NCBI GenBank assembly: GCA_944384895.1
Contig: CALWVB010000084.1
Coordinates: 1-37,414 of the forward strand
DNA from: an uncultured Clostridia bacterium
GTDB lineage: Bacteria; Bacillota; Clostridia; Oscillospirales; Acutalibacteraceae
Direction: 5' to 3'
Length of the DNA stretch: 37,414 nucleotides
Shown: piece by piece, positions 15,970 to 23,587 of the stretch
How positions within the stretch are numbered: the first letter of the stretch is position 1
Layout of the letters: each line of letters begins with the position of its first letter
Notes under the pieces: generated by a model
What the model saw: only the letters and a program-made list of their open reading frames with translations
What the model was told of the DNA's origin: nothing
Database searches by the model: none
Program-made: the position numbers and the translations under genes

Positions 15970-16004
15970 AAACAGGTCAGTGCTTTAGAAGCACCGACCT
16001 GTTT
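15970..16004 (-). terminator. Terminator-like hairpin in the leader of the sigma-like gene
   Basis: AAACAGGTC (15970-15978) pairs with GACCTGTTT (15996-16004), and an inner GTGCTT/AAGCAC stem continues it. A T-run follows on the minus strand, so minus-strand transcripts heading for the sigma-like gene would stop here. On the minus strand the 3' arm CCTGTTT could instead pair with AAACAGG just downstream (near 15945), a possible antiterminator. Confidence 0.65.
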
Positions 16005-16005
16005 T

Positions 16006-16113
16006 GCCTGAAAAAGAGGGCATAGGAAAAAAGGGTACTTCTATCACACCTCTCACAGTTTTAGCTGCGGTTGGCTTGATATTTGTATCCCAATGCCCTA
16101 TAGCTAATCAGGC
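16006..16113. other. Nested long-range inverted repeat of the ICE leader region
   Basis: GCCTGA (16006-16011) pairs with TCAGGC (16108-16113), and inside it GGGCAT (16018-16023) pairs with ATGCCC (16093-16098). No gene is visible. It may be the upstream part of the structured leader of the sigma-like gene or the edge of the ICE backbone before the cargo. Confidence 0.4.
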
Positions 16114-16352
16114 CTTGTGATATTAATTTTTAGGTTTTTAACCTGCTTATATTGTATTTCAGTTTTTTGAATAAAGGAATTTATCAAATTACCACTTATT
16201 TTTTTTAAAAAAAATATAATACATTATTTATTTAATTATTAAATTTTGATATAATAAAAGAACCATTATGTAATTACTTACACAATGATTCTTAAAAAGA
16301 ACAAACACTTATATAATCACTTATATTTTGAAATTTTGGAGGATTACAATCA
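16114..16352 (+). promoter_or_regulatory. Promoter and leader of the zinc-finger gene
   Basis: TATAAT (16250-16255) with a weak -35 is the best promoter. Its transcript would begin with an imperfect hairpin: AAGAACCATTATGT (16258-16271) against ACACAATGATTCTT (16280-16293), with two mismatches. The gene has a TGGAGG site upstream of 16353. A 9-nt CACTTATAT repeat lies around 16307-16330. The AT-rich part before 16240 shows nothing else. Confidence 0.45.
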
Positions 16353-17567
16353 ATGAATAAAGCGTTAGAAATGGCTGGAAATATGTTCATCTACGAGAAT
16401 CCTTGTTGTGATTGTAAAGTTACAACTAACTATACCGATGATGGCGTCAAATACCATAGCCTTCAATTGAAAACTATTGATGGCTCACATAAATATGCGT
16501 ATGCTCCTATAGATGGGCTTGTAATGATAGATGATAAAACAGGAGCAATTATTGATAAATATAAAGTTATTGAAGATTTTTTAAATATCGACTTAACTAA
16601 AGCAGATAAAGTCAAAGAATTTATAAATACCTACGGTTTTATAATGTCTCTTCCGGCAGACGGTAAATATAGAATTTTTAATCATCTTGATATTGGGCAC
16701 CTGATAAAGCGATTCCGTGTTTTGGTACAACTGATGACTGCTATAGAAGAAGATAACATTGATTATAATAAGGTTTTGAAATTGACAGCCTATTTACTCT
16801 TTGCTGTACCACGAAAAATAGTATTAAACGAGAATGATGAAGGTCTTTGCTCATGCATACACGAATTTACTCATTTATGGTATAATATCGATAAACTGCC
16901 AGACCGTACAGGATATTTAGTTAATAGTTATACGAATGATCCTTATGATGATTATTATCCTATCCAAGACTCTTTCACAAAACGCGAAGAACAACTTGGT
17001 TTTATGGATTATCATGAAAATGTAGAAAATATTGATTCTTCTGCAAGCAGCCCATGTATTTTTAAAGCCAAAATTACCAAGTTGTATAGAGATGCTTTTG
17101 ATGAAAATATGGATATGAGTGCGAGATATGTTATAGATTATCTTTATCATCTCATTAAAATCGGAATACAAATAGACGATGTTTTAGAAAACGGTAATAT
17201 TCACACCCATACAAAATTAAGTGAGAGCATAAAATTTGACAATACTTTTAAGATACAGCTGATTTTGATAGCAAAAAATACTATCAAAGAAGAATTTGAT
17301 TTTGAATTATATGGTATCCATCCCACTTACAATATTGATACTATGTCACCTAATTGGAAAATTCCGAATTTCTTCACAGCGTTATATTTCTCACTATTCT
17401 ATACAAGACCAGACTATGAGGTTTACCGAAAATGTGCCAATCCAAATTGTGGTCGTCTATTCAAAGTAAAAACAACAAATAGCAGAAAACAATATCACGA
17501 TGTTGCTTGTCAAAACGCTGCCGCTCAAATGCGTCATAGAAAATCAAAAAATAAAAAAGAGCAATGA
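16353..17567 (+). CDS. Protein with C-terminal CGNR-like zinc finger, function unknown
   Basis: The protein has 404 aa. The tail (about 365-404) reads CANPNCGRLF...QYHDVACQNAAAQMRHRKSK. This fits the CGNR zinc-finger layout (C-x4-C-x-x-F, a basic linker, C-x-N, then a basic helix), with the GN of CGNR replaced by QN. CGNR fingers are found in putative stress-related transcription regulators. The preceding 360 residues are mostly helical with no motif I can name; ICSCIHEFTHLWYN-like residues (HEFTH near 168) resemble a metallopeptidase HExxH but lack the second H in the right frame. It is the only cargo gene on the plus strand until the Xre gene. It converges on the LlaJI operon with a shared terminator. 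A link to defence is only positional. Confidence 0.55.
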   Translation: MNKALEMAGNMFIYENPCCDCKVTTNYTDDGVKYHSLQLKTIDGSHKYAYAPIDGLVMIDDKTGAIIDKYKVIEDFLNIDLTKADKVKEFINTYGFIMSLPADGKYRIFNHLDIGHLIKRFRVLVQLMTAIEEDNIDYNKVLKLTAYLLFAVPRKIVLNENDEGLCSCIHEFTHLWYNIDKLPDRTGYLVNSYTNDPYDDYYPIQDSFTKREEQLGFMDYHENVENIDSSASSPCIFKAKITKLYRDAFDENMDMSARYVIDYLYHLIKIGIQIDDVLENGNIHTHTKLSESIKFDNTFKIQLILIAKNTIKEEFDFELYGIHPTYNIDTMSPNWKIPNFFTALYFSLFYTRPDYEVYRKCANPNCGRLFKVKTTNSRKQYHDVACQNAAAQMRHRKSKNKKEQ

Positions 17568-17591
17568 CTATTTTTTACATAGTCATTGCTC
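17559..17591. terminator. Shared terminator between zinc-finger gene and LlaJI operon
   Basis: A perfect 13-bp stem (17559-17571 with 17579-17591) has a 7-nt loop. Both convergent stop codons lie within it. The minus strand has a T-run after it, so it mainly ends the restriction operon; the plus strand has only a weak T-rich stretch. Confidence 0.8.
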
Positions 17592-18870
17592 TTTCTTCAT
17601 TATCATCTTTCTGTTCAGCGACAGGATCAGTTTTTTGAATTATACTTTCGACCAACTGTGCCAATTGGCTGATATCCTTCTTATTATGCTTAACTGTTCT
17701 AGCCATCATCCATTTAATATCAAGCAAAATGCCTTGAACTCTTTCGTACGAGGCACCTGAATCTTTCCAGTCTCCTCGTGCTTCTCCAATGTGCAGCATA
17801 TTTTCTTTTGATGGAAAAACTTGCCCATTTTTGTTGAATGGCATTAAAAAAACATTGTATACCGGAGGAGCGTGTCCATTTTCATCTTTGAATTTAGGGT
17901 CAGTAGCCACATATTCTCCATATGTAATCTGCTTGTTGATAGAAGTAGAACGAGGCAATTCTGTAGGGTCTTTGCTATCACCATAACGATAATATTTTGC
18001 ATCCAAGATAAATACCTTGTCATCCTCCTTCATTATTGTATCCGGTTCAAGTGCGGATTTTGCGTGCCTGCCCTCGGTTCCCAAATACCAAGATGTTCGT
18101 GGAAAGTAAAAATTTTTGTTATCCTCACCAAAATTGAAATCAATAAGCTTTTCCCACACATATTCAAAATCATTTGTACCAAAGAAAAATCTCGCATTAC
18201 GCCCTTTTTTACCCACATACTGAATCATATCAATCATGCTTGAAAATAAGGTTTTATTCATTGTGTTATTTTCGTTGCGAAGTTTTTCTTTCAGCGCCAT
18301 TACAAAGCGTTTTTCGTCAAAAGATACAGAAGGTTTTCTTACCTTGTCTGCTGAAAATAGAAATCCAACCTTTTTATACGCTTCGTCCACGCAAAATTCA
18401 TTTATTTTAGTAATAAAATTCGCAGTATCGACTTTTGATTCTTGTGCTACCGTAGTAAGGTAAATAAATGAATCATCCTGCGGATATGCTCTCTGTGTTT
18501 TTATGGTGCGTGACCAACTCTTAGGACCATTACCATTAACTATGAAAACACGCTCATTCTCTGTGTAATAACCCTTATTATAGTATTCGTTAAGTATGGT
18601 CATGTACGCTTGAATAGGGAAGTTGACAGTCTCGGGATTATTTATTAGTAGCTGTGGAAGCAATTTTTCTTTTATGCCGGAAAAACGAGTTAACACTCTA
18701 ATCAGCAACTGTATGTCATTTTTTTGTTCGGCATCGGTTTTCCCAAGATTATAGCCAACCGGAAAACAAACCTTAATTTGCTCACCATCAGAACGGATAC
18801 CAACAAAAGTATCCGTTCCCTCATTTGTATTTACATGGCATTCATATAAAGGTGCTGACTCTTTTTCCAT
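17575..18870 (-). CDS. LlaJI-family restriction endonuclease subunit (McrC-like, R2)
   Basis: The nuclease subunit of a GTP-dependent restriction complex, 431 aa. A PD-(D/E)XK core is visible around residues 270-290: EPDTI, then FILDAKYY (D...D-A-K). This fits the RE_LlaJI family, which works with an McrB-like motor. The N-terminal half shows no motif I can name and probably binds the R1 subunit. It lies 12 bp after the AAA+ gene, last of four genes in the same order as LlaJI (M1, M2, R1, R2). ATG 18870 has GGAG. A terminator overlaps the stop. Confidence 0.85.
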   Translation of the reverse strand: MEKESAPLYECHVNTNEGTDTFVGIRSDGEQIKVCFPVGYNLGKTDAEQKNDIQLLIRVLTRFSGIKEKLLPQLLINNPETVNFPIQAYMTILNEYYNKGYYTENERVFIVNGNGPKSWSRTIKTQRAYPQDDSFIYLTTVAQESKVDTANFITKINEFCVDEAYKKVGFLFSADKVRKPSVSFDEKRFVMALKEKLRNENNTMNKTLFSSMIDMIQYVGKKGRNARFFFGTNDFEYVWEKLIDFNFGEDNKNFYFPRTSWYLGTEGRHAKSALEPDTIMKEDDKVFILDAKYYRYGDSKDPTELPRSTSINKQITYGEYVATDPKFKDENGHAPPVYNVFLMPFNKNGQVFPSKENMLHIGEARGDWKDSGASYERVQGILLDIKWMMARTVKHNKKDISQLAQLVESIIQKTDPVAEQKDDNEERAMTM

Positions 18871-18882
18871 AACATCGCTCCT

Positions 18883-20610
18883 TTACTCGTCCTGATTCAA
18901 TCCAAATATATCATCTGCAAAAACATTAAAGCGTTTATTTCCTTGTGCGGTTTCAAAAGCTTTGATAAGTTTTTCTAAGCTATCATATTCGCTCTTGAAT
19001 ACTTCATCTCGTGTAAACTTAAAGGCATCATCCCACAGATACTTCAAAACTTTTTCAGGGAAGTTATGGTTTCTGTCATCAGCTTCTTCCTGTGTTATTC
19101 CATCGTCTGTTGTAAAGAAATGTAAATCCATTTCTGTAACAAAATAGGCTCCCAATCTTTTGTCCTCAGAAGATGTCATGCCGACATTTTTAGTAATAAT
19201 CAGACTATTAATGGTATCTGCAAACTTTGCCCATTCAATCTTGGTATCAAGAATAAGTTTTTTCGCAATTTTAGATTTAAACACATCGTTTTCAACCATA
19301 CGCATATTCCATCTTCTCTGAAATGCAGTATCCAAAGTAAATACATTTTGGTCAGAGGTATTCATTGTAGCGAAAATAAATAAGTTTGAAGGTAATTTAA
19401 TCTTTTTAATTGCTTGACCATGGATATATACTTTTGCAGCAACATCTGCATTTGTAATTTCATAAGCACCACTACCATTTTCATCTCTATCTAACAACTG
19501 AAAGATATCACCAAAGATTGCTGGCGCATTGCCACGGTTGATTTCTTCTACAATCAAACAGTATTTCTTTGTTGGATGGTTATATGCATCCGACAAAATA
19601 CGAGTAAAAGGCCCTGCCGTAAATTCATATCTGATTTTTCCAGTTTCTGCATCAGTTAATGGTAATATCTGTCCAACAAAATCACCATAGGTATAATCTG
19701 GATGAAATACAACTCTTTCGATTACATCTGCATCTTTGCAATACTTATTCATAATAGTATGACTTTTGCCACATCCAGGAACACCGTAAAGAAGAACATT
19801 AACACCACCTTTAAGACGCTCTGCTTTATCTAAATCTATAGGAGCAGTTTCTCTTTCTTCAAGGATAAGGTAATCGTTTGTTATTGGTTCATCATAATCC
19901 ATATCTATATTATATATTTTAAGATTGCGCAGACGTGTTTCATATTTGGATAAAACTTCTGGAGCAATGATAATATGCTTTCCACCACTTGTATCTGTTG
20001 TATCTTCTGCAAGAAATCCCCATCTTACCAAAATCATGATAGGTTTACAATCGGCATACTTGTTTGCTTCTTCACCTAATTCAATTGTGCCACTGCTGCG
20101 TAATGCTTTCAATTCAGAAAGTGCATCAGTATAATTTGCACCTAAGTCTTCTAATTTCCAAAGCAAAAATGCAAACTCACGATATGTCAAATACCCCAAA
20201 TCTAATATAGCTCTAACATACAATGACGGCGGTTCAACATCAGAAGAACTTTCTGGACACCCATAGTTATCTCGTCCAAATTTAACTGTTTCCAGAGCAT
20301 TCATTAGAACTTCTTGAACCGCATCAGTATTCTCTGCTTTAATTGCTTCATACATCTTTTTGCCAGAAGGTGTGATTCGTCTTCTTGATTGCGGATTATT
20401 AATATCTTCCCAAATTGTAAAACCGAAATATGAAGTTATTTGAGCCTTTTTTGTATAAGATGATGAGTATTGGTCAGCCCCAATCATTGACTTTAATTTG
20501 GCTTTATACTCATCATTTGGAAGCCAATCATCAGCTTCGTAATATATTTGAAGTACGGATTCAATTTCATTTAACAATGCACTGTTCTTAGGCATTACTA
20601 TCTTTCCCAT
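18883..20610 (-). CDS. McrB-like AAA+ GTPase restriction subunit (LlaJI R1)
   Basis: A motor subunit of 575 aa. The N-terminal 230 residues probably recognise DNA (SRRRITPSGKKMYE suggests a winged-helix piece). The AAA+ module has Walker A GVPGCGKS (276-283), Walker B CLIVEEINRGN (351-361, the McrB-type 'EEINRGN'), the sensor ATMNTSDQN (414-422) and an arginine finger in FQRRW. McrB-like proteins hydrolyse GTP and move DNA for the McrC-type nuclease. It starts 1 bp after the second methyltransferase, so translation is tightly coupled. Together with the two methyltransferases and R2 it makes a full LlaJI-type system. Confidence 0.9.
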   Translation of the reverse strand: MGKIVMPKNSALLNEIESVLQIYYEADDWLPNDEYKAKLKSMIGADQYSSSYTKKAQITSYFGFTIWEDINNPQSRRRITPSGKKMYEAIKAENTDAVQEVLMNALETVKFGRDNYGCPESSSDVEPPSLYVRAILDLGYLTYREFAFLLWKLEDLGANYTDALSELKALRSSGTIELGEEANKYADCKPIMILVRWGFLAEDTTDTSGGKHIIIAPEVLSKYETRLRNLKIYNIDMDYDEPITNDYLILEERETAPIDLDKAERLKGGVNVLLYGVPGCGKSHTIMNKYCKDADVIERVVFHPDYTYGDFVGQILPLTDAETGKIRYEFTAGPFTRILSDAYNHPTKKYCLIVEEINRGNAPAIFGDIFQLLDRDENGSGAYEITNADVAAKVYIHGQAIKKIKLPSNLFIFATMNTSDQNVFTLDTAFQRRWNMRMVENDVFKSKIAKKLILDTKIEWAKFADTINSLIITKNVGMTSSEDKRLGAYFVTEMDLHFFTTDDGITQEEADDRNHNFPEKVLKYLWDDAFKFTRDEVFKSEYDSLEKLIKAFETAQGNKRFNVFADDIFGLNQDE

Positions 20611-20611
20611 T

Positions 20612-21763
20612 TTATACCTCCTCTGGCAACTGCCTTAGCAGTTCCTGCAAAATCTCTTTTACTAATTTAGAAGGAATACCTTCGCCAAACACTCTTCGTA
20701 TAAAAGTTTCATTAGCCCATTCGGGAATTGGCCAATTCAACGGCAAAGACATCACTATCAATAATTCATAAATGGTAAGGACACGGGCATCTGAATATAA
20801 TTCTTCGCCATTTACTCCAATATATTTTCTCCCTGGATGAACACAGGCTAATGAAGAAATCACACCGTTATTTTGAGTGATGGTTCTACAAGGCATATCC
20901 CATTTCAAGCGTCTATAATGATTGTGGTGTGCTTTTACTGGTGTACCATCATCTTTTTGAGGATAATACTTTTCATTATATATCGCAGATTTTCCGGTAG
21001 GTGTATGCATCATCCATTCGACCTGTTTCCAAGAGTGTGTTGGAGGGAAGTGCCACTTAGAAACTTTCATTGCTGCCTTTCGTTTTATTTCATAGTCTGG
21101 AAATTTTGAAATTGTAAATTCCATACCTTCACGCAGTTTAGGGTCCAAAGACGGAAGTTCTCCAATAGCCTCTTTTAATGTAATCTCCTTCTGCTTTTCA
21201 GGGAACTCCCATTTTACATTAATGTCATTTCGCACTAACAGAAAAATATTTCTTTCTCTTAACTGCGGAACACCATAATCTTTTGCTTTGACCAACGTTT
21301 CTTTGTTAAAAATATAATCATTCCCAAGTTCGCGCCTAATATATTCAGGAATAAGAACAATCTCTTCGCCACAACGGATTTTAGTAGTCAATTGCTTTGG
21401 TACATTTTCTAACAAAGCAAAATCCGGCTTAAGTCTTTTGATAACATCAACGGCATAAGAAACTAACTGGTTGCGAGGGTCAAATTCCAAACGTAATCCT
21501 GCTTCACTCATGCCTTGGCACGGTGGTGTTGCTATCACAAAATTCACATTTTTTTCTAGCGACTCGCTCACAATGCTATCCCTAACTTTATCATCTGTTA
21601 TATCTCCACAAATCATATGCGTTTCTGGATAAACATCATGATAAAATCTGGCTCTATCAGCATCAATTTCATTGGCAACTACAATATCAATACCGATATC
21701 TTTCATATATGCCTCTGCTATACCTACATTTGCAAACAGAGACAAACCTCTCAATTTGGACAT
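20612..21763 (-). CDS. C5-cytosine DNA methyltransferase (LlaJI M2-like)
   Basis: The protein has 383 aa. The AdoMet motif I is LSLFANVGIAEAY. The catalytic Cys (C82) is in ATPPCQGMSEAG, the ENV motif in FALLENVPKQL, and motif VI in PQLRERNIFLLV. Motif IX/X is GRKYIGVNGEELYSDARVLT to the C-terminal IPSKLVKEIL. The enzyme protects one strand of the recognition site; two methyltransferases are needed when the site is asymmetric, such as GACGC for LlaJI. It is about as long as the M1 core and clearly related to it, implying an old duplication. It starts 2 bp after M1. The assigned target is inferred. Confidence 0.92.
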   Translation of the reverse strand: MSKLRGLSLFANVGIAEAYMKDIGIDIVVANEIDADRARFYHDVYPETHMICGDITDDKVRDSIVSESLEKNVNFVIATPPCQGMSEAGLRLEFDPRNQLVSYAVDVIKRLKPDFALLENVPKQLTTKIRCGEEIVLIPEYIRRELGNDYIFNKETLVKAKDYGVPQLRERNIFLLVRNDINVKWEFPEKQKEITLKEAIGELPSLDPKLREGMEFTISKFPDYEIKRKAAMKVSKWHFPPTHSWKQVEWMMHTPTGKSAIYNEKYYPQKDDGTPVKAHHNHYRRLKWDMPCRTITQNNGVISSLACVHPGRKYIGVNGEELYSDARVLTIYELLIVMSLPLNWPIPEWANETFIRRVFGEGIPSKLVKEILQELLRQLPEEV

Positions 21764-21765
21764 TT

Positions 21766-23172
21766 TTAACGCTCCCGTTTCAAATTTTCAAAAACTTTTT
21801 TGACAAATAACGGCGGAATGCCTTCTCCGATTATTCTTCTCAAAAAGGCTTCTGATGTATCATCCGGCACAGGCCAACTATCTGGAATGCTCATAATTTT
21901 CATGAGTTCATATAAAGTAAGTGCTCGGGCATCAGAATAAATATTTTCTCCATTTTTGTCTACGTATTCTATAACTCCCGGATGCACATTGTTTTGCGAT
22001 GAAATCTTTCGATTATCCATAGTTACCGTATAAGCCGGTGTATCCCAGTTCTGACGTTTATAGGTGTTTCTAAACCCTTTTACTGGTTTTCCATCTGCTT
22101 TTACCGGATAGTAAACTTCATTGTCAAATGCTGTTTGTCCAGAAGCCGTATGCTGCATCACAATAACTTGACGTTTGATATGATGAGGTGGTATATGCCA
22201 TTTAGATATCTGTTTTGCCTGTTTCTCTCTCTCGTAATAATGAGGAACTATTTCAAGCAACTCTTTTTCATCAACATCTGTAATAAACGGATCTAATCTA
22301 GGCAAATCACCAATCGCATCTCTCATAGTGACTATAATTTCATCCTTTTCAGGAATAACCCACTCCAAATCTTGCCCTCTTCTTGTCATCAATACTATAG
22401 CTCGTTCTCTCATTTGGGGAACAGAATAGTCTTTGGTATCAATTATATTTTTGTGTATAATATAATCGTTTCCAAGTTCTTCATTTAAAAGGTCTGGAAT
22501 TAGTATTTTCTTTTCTCCCACTAAAATTTCTGTAGTTAGGAATGCTGGAACATTCTCAATCATTACATATTGTGGATTTATCTCCTTTACAGCCTCAATA
22601 ACTTGACACACCAGTCTGTTCCTAACATCATCTGCTAACTGCTGTCCAACCGTACTCATGCCTTGACAAGGAGGTGTTGCCATTATAATATTGACACCGG
22701 CATCAATAGACTCTTTAACAATTTTATCAAATGTATTCTTATCTGTAATATCCCCACATATCATATGAGTCTCAGGATATATTTTAGAGTAAAGAATTGC
22801 TCTTCTCTCGATTAATTCGTTGGCAACAACAACATCAAATCCTATCTCCTTCAAATAGGCTTCAGCAACACCAATATTAGCAAATAAGGATAATACCTTC
22901 ATATTGTTTTTCCTTTCGTTGCAAATCTGAATTTCCTGCGCATTAACGAATTCGGAATATAGTTTTACAGCTCTCTTTAATTGTGAACGTACAGTTGTTG
23001 ATAATGCTTGGTATTCATCAACTTGTTCCAATTGGTATTGATACATAGCATCATTAAACCAAGGTAGCATACTATCGGCCCTTTTTAATCTCGAAACCGT
23101 GTTGCTAATCACCTTACTTGAAAAGCTTTTATTTTCAGTGAGCCACAACTTAAAATTACTTAAATCCATCAT
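21766..23172 (-). CDS. C5-cytosine DNA methyltransferase with N-terminal extension (LlaJI M1-like, autoregulator candidate)
   Basis: The protein has 468 aa starting at MMDLSNF (23172), where GGAGGAG lies 4-5 bp upstream; an ATG at 23193 precedes that site. Residues 1-85 form a helical extension (FKLWLTENKSF...VRSQLKRAVKLYSEF) not found in M2; it may bind the promoter palindrome. From 91 the methyltransferase follows: MKVLSLFANIGVAEAY (motif I), catalytic C169 in ATPPCQGMS, ENVP in YVMIENVPAFL, PQMRERAIVLM. Met91 (22902) has its own AAAGGA site, so an internal start could give a methyltransferase without the extension. In LlaJI the first methyltransferase also represses the operon. It is the first gene of the operon, with a -35 box inside a GACGC palindrome. 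Confidence 0.9.
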   Translation of the reverse strand: MMDLSNFKLWLTENKSFSSKVISNTVSRLKRADSMLPWFNDAMYQYQLEQVDEYQALSTTVRSQLKRAVKLYSEFVNAQEIQICNERKNNMKVLSLFANIGVAEAYLKEIGFDVVVANELIERRAILYSKIYPETHMICGDITDKNTFDKIVKESIDAGVNIIMATPPCQGMSTVGQQLADDVRNRLVCQVIEAVKEINPQYVMIENVPAFLTTEILVGEKKILIPDLLNEELGNDYIIHKNIIDTKDYSVPQMRERAIVLMTRRGQDLEWVIPEKDEIIVTMRDAIGDLPRLDPFITDVDEKELLEIVPHYYEREKQAKQISKWHIPPHHIKRQVIVMQHTASGQTAFDNEVYYPVKADGKPVKGFRNTYKRQNWDTPAYTVTMDNRKISSQNNVHPGVIEYVDKNGENIYSDARALTLYELMKIMSIPDSWPVPDDTSEAFLRRIIGEGIPPLFVKKVFENLKRER

Positions 23173-23210
23173 AGAATCTCCTCCGCAATACACAAAGATG
23201 GTTCTATCAT

Positions 23211-23253
23211 ATTATAGTATATCCCTTTTATGGCGTCAAGTATTTGACGCCAT
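23211..23253 (-). promoter_or_regulatory. LlaJI-operon promoter with GACGC palindrome over the -35 box
   Basis: On the minus strand TTGACG (plus 23234-23239) and TATAAT (plus 23211-23216) are 17 bp apart. The -35 lies in a perfect palindrome ATGGCGTCAA-4 nt-TTGACGCCAT (23230-23253). Both arms carry GACGC, the LlaJI recognition sequence. A methyltransferase bound or acting here would touch the -35 directly. The transcript would start about 30 nt before the M1 ATG. Confidence 0.85.
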
Positions 23254-23587
23254 TCCTTGAATTGAATTAACGCCTTTTTTGGGAATATAACTATGGCACA
23301 TTTAGCAATAATACGCAATCCTATCTTCATAACCTATATTAATTCTGCCAACTCAAACCTGTGGTTTTCCAATTGTGGACATATTCGGTTTTACCTTGCA
23401 AAGAAAAATCCGAGAGGCGAAGTTTAAATTTCAACTCTCGGAAAGTCCTTTATTTTAAGTTTTTTACACATTACTTATCAACCCTTGACATTAATACTAT
23501 GCTCACACATAGTCTATCTAGATAGACCGAGCACAAGCAAGGGAGTATATCTAATGCCTTTCACACTTTTATCAATTGAGAAATATA
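23254..23587 (-). terminator. Gap with terminator (23410-23441) of the nuclease cluster and a palindrome
   Basis: CCGAGAG (23410-23416) pairs with CTCTCGG (23435-23441) with a partly paired middle, followed on the minus strand by ATTTTTCTTT; it ends the nuclease cluster transcript. A perfect 16-bp palindrome GTCTATCTAGATAGAC (23512-23527) inside TGCTC/GAGCA arms is of unknown role. No gene is visible. Confidence 0.6.

Noticed and set aside
15970..16004. Terminator of the plus-strand zinc-finger gene
   Set aside because: It lies upstream of that gene's promoter; it can only act on minus-strand transcripts or on readthrough from outside.
16850..16880. HEFTH in the zinc-finger protein as an HExxH metallopeptidase site
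   Set aside because: The motif is HEFTH, which formally fits HExxH, but no third ligand or known peptidase context could be seen; too weak to call.
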